Origin: Clostridiales bacterium
GTDB lineage: Bacteria > Bacillota > Clostridia > Oscillospirales > Oscillospiraceae
Length of the DNA: 15,580 nucleotides
Reading direction: 5' to 3'
Assembly (NCBI GenBank): GCA_019421975.1
Contig: JAHZEE010000003.1
Coordinates: 6,773 to 22,352 of the forward strand
Shown here: piece after piece, positions 7,430 to 14,660 of the stretch
How the letters are laid out: every line of letters starts with the position of its first letter
Position numbering within the stretch: position 1 is the stretch's first letter
Notes under the pieces: generated by a model
What the model was told of the DNA's origin: nothing
Databases searched by the model: none
The model's input: only the letters and a program-made list of their open reading frames with translations
Translations under genes and position numbers: made by a program

Positions 7430-7446
7430 GGAGGTAGCGCAGTCAA
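7418..7446 (-). promoter_or_regulatory. SigA-type promoter of the dehydrogenase operon
   Basis: On the minus strand TTGACT (7446-7441), a 17-bp spacer and TAAAAT (7423-7418). The predicted start is near 7411, giving a leader of about 87 nt that contains the 7370-7406 hairpin. Confidence 0.7.
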
Positions 7447-7546
7447 GCGTTAATTTTTTAACAAAACAACGGAAACCAACCAGAAAAAAAGCAGAAAAAT
7501 CGTTGAAATTAACCATAAAATCTGTGTATTGTTAAAAACAAAACAC

Positions 7547-7575
7547 TTGACAAAGCAGGAAAAATGAGAAAGAAT
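7547..7575 (+). promoter_or_regulatory. SigA-type promoter of the cupin-flavoenzyme operon
   Basis: A perfect TTGACA (7547-7552), a 17-bp spacer and AAGAAT (7570-7575) give a start near 7582 and a leader of about 90 nt. The surrounding 7441-7600 is strongly AT-rich. The -10 box is only a partial match. Confidence 0.6.
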
Positions 7576-7629
7576 AGAGGCGTAAAATTCTTGACTTATA
7601 TTCTGAAGGAAGATCCGTTCGGAGGGAAT

Positions 7630-7671
7630 ATGGGGCAGGGACGAATTTGGATATGTTTTAGGAGGAATTGA
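7630..7671 (+). CDS. Possible 13-codon leader peptide before the cupin gene
   Basis: ATG at 7630 is preceded by GGAGG (7621-7625) with a short 4-nt gap and reads MGQGRIWICFRRN, then TGA at 7669-7671. Its last codons run through the AGGAGG of the cupin gene and stop 2 nt before the cupin ATG, an arrangement that would couple the two translations. It may equally be chance; the protein is too short to judge by composition. Confidence 0.2.
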   Translation: MGQGRIWICFRRN

Positions 7672-7673
7672 AA

Positions 7674-8102
7674 ATGGCAGAAGCACCTTGGAAAATGCAG
7701 GGCGAGGCCAGCGCAGCGGACCTGGCAAAGGCAAGAGCTTTTGATATCAATGAGATGGAGTGGAAAGACTGGGGCAACGGCGTCCGTTCCGTCGTCTTTA
7801 AGCCGGATAAGGCTGTCACCATGCAGTACTGGGAGATGGCTCCCGGCGCAGGCGCCAATCCTCACAACCATCCGGCTGCACAGCTGACCTATGTTCAGGA
7901 AGGCTTTATGGATGTCACCATCAACGGTGTCAAGTACGATCTGTGCCCGGGCTGCTTTGCCTACATCCCGTCCAACGCTGTGCACTCCACCTATAACCGT
8001 GGCGGCCAGCTGTGCGTGAATGTGGACTTCTTCCTGCCGGAGCGCGACGACCGCGAAGAGAGCGTCGAGCGTCCTGACAAGATCAACCACCACTGCTGGT
8101 AA
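7674..8102 (+). CDS. Small single-domain cupin protein
   Basis: A 142-residue cytosolic beta-barrel protein. Cupin motif 1 is visible as GANPHNHPAAQLTYVQEG (residues about 60-77), with the two metal-binding histidines but Gln where the usual Glu stands. Motif 2 is CPGCFAYIPSNAVHS, with the third histidine. A bound divalent metal is therefore likely. ATG at 7674 has GGAGG (7661-7665) 8 nt upstream; a TTG two codons earlier is a poorer choice because it crowds the ribosome binding site. The stop is 13 nt before the flavoenzyme start and there is no terminator, so the two are co-transcribed. Small cupins act as isomerases, dioxygenases, decarboxylases or ligand sensors; which applies here cannot be read from the sequence. 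No signal peptide is present. Confidence 0.85.
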   Translation: MAEAPWKMQGEASAADLAKARAFDINEMEWKDWGNGVRSVVFKPDKAVTMQYWEMAPGAGANPHNHPAAQLTYVQEGFMDVTINGVKYDLCPGCFAYIPSNAVHSTYNRGGQLCVNVDFFLPERDDREESVERPDKINHHCW

Positions 8103-8115
8103 GGAGGAACTGCGG

Positions 8116-10068
8116 GTGAAATATCCAAAGCTTTTTGAACCGGGCAAGATCGGTCGGCTGGATATTAAAAACCGCGTTGTAGTAACCCCCGCCGGTTTCG
8201 CTTGGGGCGATTCCGCCGGAGGCGTTGGTGAGCAGCTCTTCGACTATCTGGAAGAGCGCGCAAAGGGCGGCGCCGGCATTGTGATGCCCGGCGTCGTTCT
8301 GGTAGATACCAAGACTGGACGCGGCAATCCGACCGAAGTGGTTCTGGAGAACCATTATCAGTGCATGACCTTTGAGAAGCTCTCCAGAATGATCCATAAA
8401 TATGATGCCAAGATCTTTATTCAGCTGCATCATCCCGGCGCGACGACAAACGCGACCAACAAGGGCGGTGAGCCCGCCTGGGCTCCGTCCCCTGTCAAGT
8501 GCTCCGACGGCTCCATGGCCAAGGAGATGACCCAGGAGGACATCGACTACATCGTAAGCCGGTTTGCCAACACCGCGCGGCTTGCCAAGAAGGCCGGCTG
8601 CGACGGCGTGGAGATCCACACAGCCCATGGCTATCTGCTGGGCCAGTTCCTGAGCCCCATCTATAACCACCGGACGGACGGATACGGCGGCAGCCTGGAG
8701 AACCGGACCCGCATTGTCCGCGAGGTCTATGCGGCCATCCGCAAGGAGGTCGGGCCCAACTTTGTCGTGGGCATCCGTGTGTCCTCCGATGAGTTCATCG
8801 AGGGCGGCAACACCCTGGTTGAGGGTGTGGAGATGGCCAAGATCTGGGACGCGATGGGCGTGGACTATATCAATGTCAACTGCGGCCTGCAGATGACCTC
8901 TTTCTACAACCGCGAGCCGCCCTCCTTCAAGCAGGGCTGGAAGCGCAACCTGGCAACCTCTGTCAAGGCGGTCGTCAAGTGCCCGGTGATCGCGGTCAAC
9001 ACCATCAAGAAGCCGGACTTTGCAGAGTCTCTGCTGGAGGACGGCGTCAGCGACTTCGTGGGCCTGACCCGCGGCCACATCGCAGACCCCCGCTGGCTGC
9101 AGAAGGTGGCCGAGGGCCGCGAGGACGAGATCCGCATCTGCATCAGCTGCCTCAACTGCATGCACACCGCAGTGCAGGGCATTCAGCCCACCTGTACGGT
9201 GAACCCGGCCTTTGGCCGCGAGTATGAGTTCCTGAATATGAAGAAGAACGGCAATGGCCGTCCGGTGGCGGTCATCGGCGGCGGCCCGGCCGGCATGGAG
9301 GCCTCCCGCATTCTGGCGGCCCGCGGCTTTAAGGTCACGCTGTTCGAGAAGGAGAAGGAGCTGGGCGGCCAGCTGATCCACGCCGAGATGCCTCCCAACA
9401 AGGAGAAGATCTCCTGGCTGCTCGACGGCCTGAGAGCGCAGGTCAAGCACGCCGGTGTGGAGGTTCGCCTGAACACCGAGGCCACGGTGGAAGAGGTCAA
9501 AAAGCTCAACCCTGTGGGGGTGTTCGTCTGCTGCGGCTCCAACCAGATTCATCCCAACGCCATTCCGGGCGTGAACGGCGAGAATGTCTACTCCGTGCCG
9601 GATGTGCTCATGGGCAAGGTCAAGCTGGAGAACAAGACCGTCGCCATCATTGGCTCCGGTCTGGCCGGCATGGAGACCGGTGTGTTCCTGGGCGAGCGCG
9701 GCTGCAAGGTGTTCTTTGTGGAGATGATGCCGACCATCGGCGCAGCTCTGTTTGGCCAGGTGCTGGACGATGTCAAGCGCGAGCTGGCACCGTATGGCGC
9801 TGAGTTCTATCCCGGCCACAAGCTGCTGAAGATCAACCCCGATTCCGTCGACGCTGAGACGACTGACGGCAAGCAGGTCAACTTCAAGGCCGACGCTGTG
9901 GTACTGGCCATGGGCGTCAGCCCCAAGAAGGATGTGGTCGACACATTCCGTGCCAACTTTGACCGTGTGATCGCCATGGGCGATGCGGTCAAGGGCGCCC
10001 GCGCGCTCGAGGCCCTGTCCGACGGCTTTACCAAGGCCTGGGTCTTTGACGCCGACGAGCTCTATTGA
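8116..10068 (+). CDS. NADH:flavin oxidoreductase / 2-enoate or dienoyl-CoA reductase family (FMN, Fe-S, FAD)
   Basis: A 650-residue cytosolic flavoenzyme. Residues 1 to about 330 are an Old Yellow Enzyme-type FMN barrel (KIGRLDIKNRVVVTP; H168-T-A-H171-G-Y173-LLGQFLSP; RTDGYGGSLENRTR). Four cysteines C342-x2-C345-x2-C348-x11-C360 should hold a 4Fe-4S cluster. Residues 383-650 are the FAD/NAD(P)H module, with GGGPAG (388-393) and GSGLAG (513-518). This is the layout of 2,4-dienoyl-CoA reductase, 2-enoate reductase, trimethylamine dehydrogenase and BaiCD/BaiH-type enzymes, which reduce activated C=C bonds or act on small amines; the substrate here is open. The GTG start at 8116 has GGAGG 8 nt upstream and gives the normal N-terminus. 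A start further upstream would run into the cupin gene. It is followed directly by a strong terminator. Confidence 0.93.
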   Translation: MKYPKLFEPGKIGRLDIKNRVVVTPAGFAWGDSAGGVGEQLFDYLEERAKGGAGIVMPGVVLVDTKTGRGNPTEVVLENHYQCMTFEKLSRMIHKYDAKIFIQLHHPGATTNATNKGGEPAWAPSPVKCSDGSMAKEMTQEDIDYIVSRFANTARLAKKAGCDGVEIHTAHGYLLGQFLSPIYNHRTDGYGGSLENRTRIVREVYAAIRKEVGPNFVVGIRVSSDEFIEGGNTLVEGVEMAKIWDAMGVDYINVNCGLQMTSFYNREPPSFKQGWKRNLATSVKAVVKCPVIAVNTIKKPDFAESLLEDGVSDFVGLTRGHIADPRWLQKVAEGREDEIRICISCLNCMHTAVQGIQPTCTVNPAFGREYEFLNMKKNGNGRPVAVIGGGPAGMEASRILAARGFKVTLFEKEKELGGQLIHAEMPPNKEKISWLLDGLRAQVKHAGVEVRLNTEATVEEVKKLNPVGVFVCCGSNQIHPNAIPGVNGENVYSVPDVLMGKVKLENKTVAIIGSGLAGMETGVFLGERGCKVFFVEMMPTIGAALFGQVLDDVKRELAPYGAEFYPGHKLLKINPDSVDAETTDGKQVNFKADAVVLAMGVSPKKDVVDTFRANFDRVIAMGDAVKGARALEALSDGFTKAWVFDADELY

Positions 10069-10076
10069 GTGGTTTT

Positions 10077-10111
10077 AAAAAAGGACGATGCTGCGGCATC
10101 GTCCTTTTTTT
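10077..10111 (+). terminator. Intrinsic terminator of the cupin-flavoenzyme operon
   Basis: Stem AAAAAAGGACGATGC (10077-10091) with its complement (10096-10110), a 4-nt loop TGCG, ending in seven Ts (10105-10111). Confidence 0.93.
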
Positions 10112-10195
10112 GCCGTCTGTGGTCTGTGCTGCCGGGGCGGGAACAATCTGGCAGCAATTTCGTCTATTTTCAGGCAGCACTGGAAAAGGAATGGT

Positions 10196-10224
10196 TTGCG
10201 TAACAGGGAAATTCGTGGTATGAT
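10196..10224 (+). promoter_or_regulatory. SigA-type promoter with extended -10, upstream of the NAGPA-domain gene
   Basis: TTGCGT (10196-10201), a 17-bp spacer and TATGAT (10219-10224), preceded by TGG, which gives the TGn extension. The predicted start is near 10231. Confidence 0.65.
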
Positions 10225-10280
10225 AAATCCATTCATGACCCAAAACCGACCCGATGCGACAGAACATAGGAGCGATTGCA

Positions 10281-11543
10281 TTGCATACTGAGACAACAAG
10301 ACGGAAAGTAAAGCTGTTTGGCGGCCGGGGCCACAATGTGCGGAGAAAAAAGAGCACAGCCCGCACGGCCATCAAGACGGTGGTGATCACAATGCTTGTC
10401 ATGACGGTACTGTATCTGGTGGGCGTCTACTCCGATATTCCACCCATTGCCAGACTGCGGACGATGTATATTGAGACGGCCATGTCCACCATGCGCCACC
10501 AGTGGCTGGCCACGGCGTTTTTTCCGCAGAGCGTGATCGACGAGGTCATGGGCCGGATGAGCGAGGCCCAGAAGGAGCAGATCGGTATGGAGAGCAGTTG
10601 GGGCAATGGGACCCACGCCTCCAAAGACCCCACGGCGCCGACCGACGATCTGTCCGCCTCCGAGGAGGAACGGGCATTTTATGAGCTGTTCTGGGAGATT
10701 GACCGCGACTCCATGCAGGCCTATCTGGACCAGCATCCGGAGGCGCTAGCCGATGGGTGGGAGAACCTGTCCATCAACGAGGCGGGGCTGGACGATGACG
10801 GCACCTCCATCCAGACGGTTCAGGGGGAACAGGTGCTGGCCATCGATGTGCCCAACCAGGTGCTGCTGATCCGCGTCAAGGAGATGATGTTCCGGGGCGT
10901 GCTGGCAGTGGCCAAAGATCCGTCCAGGCTGTCGCTGCAGGCGGCGGAGAACCTCGGCTCCATCGGGCAGTTTTCCGGCGACATCTGTGAGGACAACAAC
11001 GGGATACTGGCCATCACCGCCAGCGGCTTTATTGACGAGGGCGGCACCGCGCTGGGCGGCCTGCTGGCGGGCTACGCCATGTGTGACGGCGTGGCGTACG
11101 GCACCCACATGGGCTATGGCTACAAGCGCATCGAGCTGCGCGAGGACGACCGGCTCTACATTGTAGACGCCCAGAGCGCCGTGCATGCTGACACCACGGA
11201 CGCAGCGGAGTTCTGGCCTGCGATGATTATTGACGGAGTGCGGGTGGTCGATGAGAACAGCGGCTGGGATGCGCTCAACCCGCGGGTCAGCATCGGCCAG
11301 TCCGACCGGGGGGAGATCCTCATGATGGTGACCGAGGGGCGGCTGGCCACCTCCGTGGGCGCCACGGTGACGGAGTGCGCGGACATTTTGCTGGAGCACG
11401 GCTGTATGCAGGCGCTCAACATGGATGGCGGCACCAGCGCCATGATGTACTATGACGGCGAGTATGTCACCCGCTGCTCCAACCAGGCGCTGCCCTACGG
11501 CCGCCAGGTGCCGGACGCCTGGGTTTATGCGCGGGCGTCTTGA
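10281..11543 (+). CDS. Membrane-anchored phosphodiester glycosidase (NAGPA) domain protein
   Basis: A 420-residue protein with a basic N-terminus (RRKK about 21-24), one membrane segment at about 32-50 (VVITMLVMTVLYLVGVY), a spacer region, and an external C-terminal domain. The last 200 residues carry NAGPA/DUF2233 marks: NPRVSIGQSDRGEILMMV (about 331-348), a GATVTECADILLEHGCMQALNMDGG block, and N380-MDGGTS at the active-site loop. Bacterial members are thought to cleave phosphodiester-linked sugars of cell-envelope polymers; the substrate here is unknown. The start is taken as TTG at 10281, because AGGAG (10268-10272) lies 8 nt before it. The ATG at 10254 has no ribosome binding site and would only add nine residues. 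The gene has its own promoter; its stop codon overlaps the -35 box of the leuB promoter. Confidence 0.85.
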   Translation: MHTETTRRKVKLFGGRGHNVRRKKSTARTAIKTVVITMLVMTVLYLVGVYSDIPPIARLRTMYIETAMSTMRHQWLATAFFPQSVIDEVMGRMSEAQKEQIGMESSWGNGTHASKDPTAPTDDLSASEEERAFYELFWEIDRDSMQAYLDQHPEALADGWENLSINEAGLDDDGTSIQTVQGEQVLAIDVPNQVLLIRVKEMMFRGVLAVAKDPSRLSLQAAENLGSIGQFSGDICEDNNGILAITASGFIDEGGTALGGLLAGYAMCDGVAYGTHMGYGYKRIELREDDRLYIVDAQSAVHADTTDAAEFWPAMIIDGVRVVDENSGWDALNPRVSIGQSDRGEILMMVTEGRLATSVGATVTECADILLEHGCMQALNMDGGTSAMMYYDGEYVTRCSNQALPYGRQVPDAWVYARAS

Positions 11544-11568
11544 CAAGCGTCTGAGCCCACGATATGAT
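11540..11568 (+). promoter_or_regulatory. Strong SigA-type promoter of leuB
   Basis: A perfect TTGACA (11540-11545), a 17-bp spacer and TATGAT (11563-11568). The -35 overlaps the stop codon of the preceding gene. The predicted start near 11575 is only about 7 nt before the hairpin at 11582. Confidence 0.75.
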
Positions 11569-11581
11569 AAAAACAAGATCT

Positions 11582-11619
11582 GCCCCATCGCCCGGGTGCG
11601 GGCGGTGGGGCTTTTGTTT
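11582..11619 (+). terminator. Terminator-like hairpin at the very 5' end of the leuB transcript
   Basis: A 13-bp GC-rich stem with one wobble (GCCCCATCGCCCG, 11582-11594, with 11599-11611), a GGTG loop, then TTTTGTTT (11612-11619). It can end transcripts of the upstream gene, but it also lies between the only visible leuB promoter and the leuB start. leuB expression must therefore read through it, or the stem acts as a 5' stabiliser. Confidence 0.8.
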
Positions 11620-11639
11620 GCAGAAAAGGAAGGAATTGT

Positions 11640-12713
11640 ATGGATAAGAATATTGTGGTAATCAAGGGCGACGGCATCGGCCCGGAGATTGTGACCGAGG
11701 CGGTCAAGGTGATGGGGCGCGTGGCCGAGGTCTACGGCCACAGCTTCCACTTTGATGAGGTGGACGCAGGCGGCTGCGCCATCGACAAGTACGGCGAGTG
11801 CCTGCCCCAGCAGAGCCTGGACAAGTGCCTGGCGGCCGACAGTGTGCTTCTGGGCGCGGTGGGCGGCCCCAAGTGGGACGGCGTGGACAAGAACAACCGG
11901 CCGGAGAAGGCCCTGCTGCGCATCCGCAGCGCCATGGGCCTGTATGCCAACCTGCGGCCGGCCAGGATCTTCCCGCAGCTGGCCGAGGCGTCTCCGCTCA
12001 AGGCGGAGATTGTGGCCAAGGGCATCGACTTTGTGGTGGTGCGTGAGCTCATCGGCGGCATCTACTTCGGCGAGCACAGGACCGAGACGGTGGACGGCGA
12101 GGAGCGGGCCACCGATCTCATGGCCTACTCGACCCACGAGATCGAGCGGATTGCCCATGTGGCATTCCAGACGGCCCGCAAGCGCGCCGGGCGTGTGATC
12201 TCAGTGGAGAAGTCCAATGTGCTCGACTGCTCCCGGCTGTGGAAAAAGGTGCTGGCCCAGGTGGCAGAGCAGTACCCGGATGTGGCCTACGCCACCATGC
12301 TGGTGGACAACTGCGCCATGCAGATCGTGAAGGATCCCAGCCAGTTCGATGTGCTGGTCACAGAGAACATGTTCGGCGACATCCTCTCCGACGAGGCCAG
12401 CATGATCACCGGCTCCATCGGCATGATCCCGTCGTCGAGCCTGGGCCAGGGCACCAACGGCATGTATGAGCCGATCCACGGCTCCGCGCCGGACATCGCC
12501 GGTCAGAACATCGCAAACCCGGTGGGCACCATCCTCTCCGGCGCCATGATGCTCAAGTACTCCTTCGACATGGATCGGGAGTCGGAGGCCATCGAGCGCG
12601 CGGTCATGGAGGTTTTGGACGAGGGCTACCGGACCGTGGACATCCTGCAGCCCGGCATGAAGCGGGTCAGCTGCTCTGAGATGGGCGATCTGGTTGCGGG
12701 GAAAATCCGATAA
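11640..12713 (+). CDS. leuB: 3-Isopropylmalate dehydrogenase
   Basis: LeuB oxidises and decarboxylates (2R,3S)-3-isopropylmalate to 2-oxoisocaproate with NAD, the third step of leucine synthesis, in the cytosol. The 357-residue length is typical. Visible marks are GDGIGPEIV (10-18), GAVGGPKWDG, the substrate arginines in LLRIRSAMGLYANLRP, the catalytic tyrosine in ELIGGIYFGE, the catalytic lysine in VEKSNVLD, the metal aspartates in NMFGDILSDEAS, and the NAD-side HGSAPDIAGQNIANP. ATG at 11640 follows two overlapping AGGA motifs 5-9 nt upstream. No leuA, leuC or leuD is adjacent, so the gene stands alone behind its own promoter and leader hairpin. The leader is too short for a T-box or a leucine-rich leader peptide. 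Confidence 0.97.
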   Translation: MDKNIVVIKGDGIGPEIVTEAVKVMGRVAEVYGHSFHFDEVDAGGCAIDKYGECLPQQSLDKCLAADSVLLGAVGGPKWDGVDKNNRPEKALLRIRSAMGLYANLRPARIFPQLAEASPLKAEIVAKGIDFVVVRELIGGIYFGEHRTETVDGEERATDLMAYSTHEIERIAHVAFQTARKRAGRVISVEKSNVLDCSRLWKKVLAQVAEQYPDVAYATMLVDNCAMQIVKDPSQFDVLVTENMFGDILSDEASMITGSIGMIPSSSLGQGTNGMYEPIHGSAPDIAGQNIANPVGTILSGAMMLKYSFDMDRESEAIERAVMEVLDEGYRTVDILQPGMKRVSCSEMGDLVAGKIR

Positions 12714-12721
12714 CAGATGAG

Positions 12722-12755
12722 AAAAAAGCACCTGCCAGGCGGCAGGTGCTTTTTT
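12722..12755. terminator. Bidirectional intrinsic terminator between leuB and the ABC permease gene
   Basis: Arms AAAAAAGCACCTGCC (12722-12736) and the complement (12741-12755) with a 4-nt loop give runs of six Ts on both strands. It serves leuB on the plus strand and the ABC operon on the minus strand. Confidence 0.93.
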
Positions 12756-12793
12756 GCTGGACCTCAGAGGTGATAAGGCCCGGAAGAAAAGGT

Positions 12794-13588
12794 TTATTCT
12801 AGATTCAATCGCCGGCGCATGAGGTAGTCGGTGATGAAGAAGAATATGAGAGCAAGGCCGGTATACTCTACCACGCTGCGCCAGATGACGCCATAGCTGA
12901 GGATCCCGTCGCCAGCTGCGAAGAGAAAGCTGCCCGGGTTGAGCAGATAGAAAATAGAGGCCAGCGTCCCGAGGACGGTCTGAATCACAATGTAGGCGAT
13001 GACGGCAGCCAGCGTGCGGTGCTTGTTGAACAGCTGGCCGATCATGATGGCGGCGTAGATTTCCAGGATGCTGGAGACACCGGCCATGAGAATCATGACG
13101 AAGATAGAGGCAAACATGCCGTACAGAGACTGACCGGTCACCAGGGAGTAATGGGCCGCCTGCTCCTGCAGCGCGGTAAAGCCCATTTGAATCAGGGTGA
13201 AGGGGTTGTGGCCGGCGGTGCCCAGCAGAAAGACCGAGATACAGACCACAATGGTGCTGCAGAAGCACCAGAAGATGGCGACGATCAGCTTGCTGAGAAT
13301 CTGCTGGAATGAACGGGCCGGCAGGGTGTGCATCAGGTAGCCCTCGCCGCCCAGCAGGTTTTTGGCAAACCGGGAGACCACTGCCACAAAGGTCAGCGCA
13401 ATCACGGCAATGATGATGGCGGAGTAGACAATGACCGAGATGACCGCGACGATCTCCGCCACCTTGGCGTTTGTCTCAATCGGAAGCCACAGGCGCAGCA
13501 GGATTGACATGAGAATGAGTGCGATATAGCTGATGAGAAACAGCCGCCCTGTGGAGAACAGCTCATACTTCATAAGTTTTCTTAACAT
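12794..13588 (-). CDS. ABC-2-type transporter permease
   Basis: A 264-residue integral membrane protein with six hydrophobic segments at about 15-35, 43-71, 99-124, 157-185, 192-216 and 233-256, and a basic C-terminus (MRRRLN). This fits the membrane subunit of an ABC-2-type exporter. It is the last gene of the GntR-ATPase-permease operon. Its ATG overlaps the end of the ATPase gene by 7 nt (ATGTTAA), and GGGAGG lies 7 nt upstream, so translation is coupled. There is no signal peptide and no ATPase domain. The substrate is not readable from sequence; cassettes of this make-up often respond to cell-wall-active peptides, which is only an analogy. Confidence 0.88.
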   Translation of the reverse strand: MLRKLMKYELFSTGRLFLISYIALILMSILLRLWLPIETNAKVAEIVAVISVIVYSAIIIAVIALTFVAVVSRFAKNLLGGEGYLMHTLPARSFQQILSKLIVAIFWCFCSTIVVCISVFLLGTAGHNPFTLIQMGFTALQEQAAHYSLVTGQSLYGMFASIFVMILMAGVSSILEIYAAIMIGQLFNKHRTLAAVIAYIVIQTVLGTLASIFYLLNPGSFLFAAGDGILSYGVIWRSVVEYTGLALIFFFITDYLMRRRLNLE

Positions 13589-14280
13589 CTGAATACCTCC
13601 CGGAAGAGCGCGTCCACACTGGTGCCCTTCTCCTCTCTGATTTCATCCACCGTCTTGTGCAGCACCACCGAGCCGTTGCGCAGAAAGATGACCTCGTCCA
13701 GCACTGGCTCAATGTCGGCAATCAGGTGGGTGGAGATGACCACCGAGGCATTCTCGGAGTAGTTGCTGAGGATGGTGTGCAGAATGTAATCGCGTGCCGC
13801 GGGGTCCACACCGCCGATGGGCTCGTCGAGCAGATACAGCTGGGCCTGGCGGCTCATGGCCAAGATGAGCTGGACCTTTTCCTTGGTGCCCTTGGACAGG
13901 TGCTTGAGCCGCTCGTTCTCTGCAATCTTCAGATCGCGCAGCATTTCCTCTGCCTTGCTGCGGTCGAAGTCCGCATAGAAGTCGGCAAACATGTTCACCA
14001 GCTGGCGCACGCTCATCCAGCTTGGCAGATAGTTGGCGTCCGGCAGATAGGAGACCACCTTTTTGGAATCCGGTCCCGGCGCCTTGCCGTTGATCTGGAT
14101 GGTGCCGGTGGAGGGCACCAGAAGGCCGTTGGCCATTTTGATGAGTGTGGTCTTGCCGCTGCCGTTGGGGCCCAACAGGCCGATGATTTTTCCGCGCCCC
14201 ACATGGAGCTCCAGTTGGTCGAGCGCCCGCTTGGGCCCATACCATTTGCTCAGGGCGGTACATGTCATTAATTCATCCAT
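13582..14280 (-). CDS. ABC transporter ATP-binding protein
   Basis: A 232-residue nucleotide-binding subunit: Walker A GPNGSGKT (37-44), signature LSKGTKEKV (128-136), Walker B LYLLDEP (148-154), D-loop GGVD, and H-loop H185 in ISTH. The LSKGT form is usual in the export-type YtrB/CcmA-like branch. It partners the permease downstream (7-nt overlap) and overlaps the GntR gene by 8 nt. A GGAGG lies 12 nt before the ATG at 14280, longer than usual, so its translation probably depends partly on coupling to the GntR gene. Confidence 0.94.
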   Translation of the reverse strand: MDELMTCTALSKWYGPKRALDQLELHVGRGKIIGLLGPNGSGKTTLIKMANGLLVPSTGTIQINGKAPGPDSKKVVSYLPDANYLPSWMSVRQLVNMFADFYADFDRSKAEEMLRDLKIAENERLKHLSKGTKEKVQLILAMSRQAQLYLLDEPIGGVDPAARDYILHTILSNYSENASVVISTHLIADIEPVLDEVIFLRNGSVVLHKTVDEIREEKGTSVDALFREVFRC

Positions 14281-14638
14281 GATTTCTACTTTCCTCCATC
14301 AATTGAATACAGGCTTCCTCCGTGAAGCCAAGCGCCTGCATCTCCCGCAGAAATGCAATCACTTTGTCCCAGGCCAGCTGACGGCGGGTCGCGGCGATCA
14401 GATCGGCGTCCTGCGTGACATAGCGGCCGTTGGTGCGCTGGGTGTTGAGCAATCCCTGCTGCTCCAGCTCCGTCAGGGCCTTTTGCATGGTGTTGGGATT
14501 GACCCCAGCCTCCGCGGCCAGCTCCCGGACAGACGGGATTTTTGCCCCTGGTTCGTAGGCGCCGGAGACAATGGCGCGCTGCAGCTTCTCAATCAACTGG
14601 GCATACAGCGGCCGGTCCTGATCGAATTCCCATGACAT
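14273..14638 (-). CDS. GntR-family transcriptional regulator, YtrA type
   Basis: A 121-residue repressor-like protein with an N-terminal winged helix-turn-helix (residues about 5-75: RPLYAQLIEKLQRAIVSG, IPSVRELAAEAGVNPNTMQKALTELEQQGLL, given as landmarks with core PSVRELA and NPNTMQKAL). It has only a short helical tail of about 40 residues, as in the YtrA subgroup, with no large ligand domain. The ATG at 14638 is chosen because GGAG (14650-14647) sits 8 nt upstream; an earlier in-frame TTG overlaps that site. It is the first gene of the operon with the ABC ATPase and permease. A palindrome over the promoter suggests autoregulation. Confidence 0.93.
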   Translation of the reverse strand: MSWEFDQDRPLYAQLIEKLQRAIVSGAYEPGAKIPSVRELAAEAGVNPNTMQKALTELEQQGLLNTQRTNGRYVTQDADLIAATRRQLAWDKVIAFLREMQALGFTEEACIQLMEESRNHG

Positions 14639-14660
14639 GGCTCCATCTCCTTTCAACTTA

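Noticed and set aside
7365-7440. Three-stem element as a riboswitch or tRNA
   Set aside because: The stems could form a junction, but no known riboswitch core or tRNA arms are present. The 9+9 palindrome falls on a promoter, which fits an operator better.
8083-9819. 578-codon minus-strand frame opposite the flavoenzyme
   Set aside because: It is a shadow rich in His, Leu, Ala and Asp with no domain; the plus-strand flavoenzyme is unmistakable.
10127-10179. TGCTGCC / GGCAGCA inverted and direct repeats (10127-10133, 10150-10156, 10173-10179)
   Set aside because: They lie upstream of the promoter and after a terminator, are only 7 bp long, and are not distinguishable from chance.
10254-10280. 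ATG at 10254 as the start of the NAGPA-domain gene
   Set aside because: No Shine-Dalgarno lies before it, while AGGAG is correctly spaced for the TTG at 10281.
10746-12158. 470-codon minus-strand frame opposite the NAGPA gene and leuB
   Set aside because: It spans two well-supported genes and a promoter/terminator on the other strand and has no ribosome binding site or motif.
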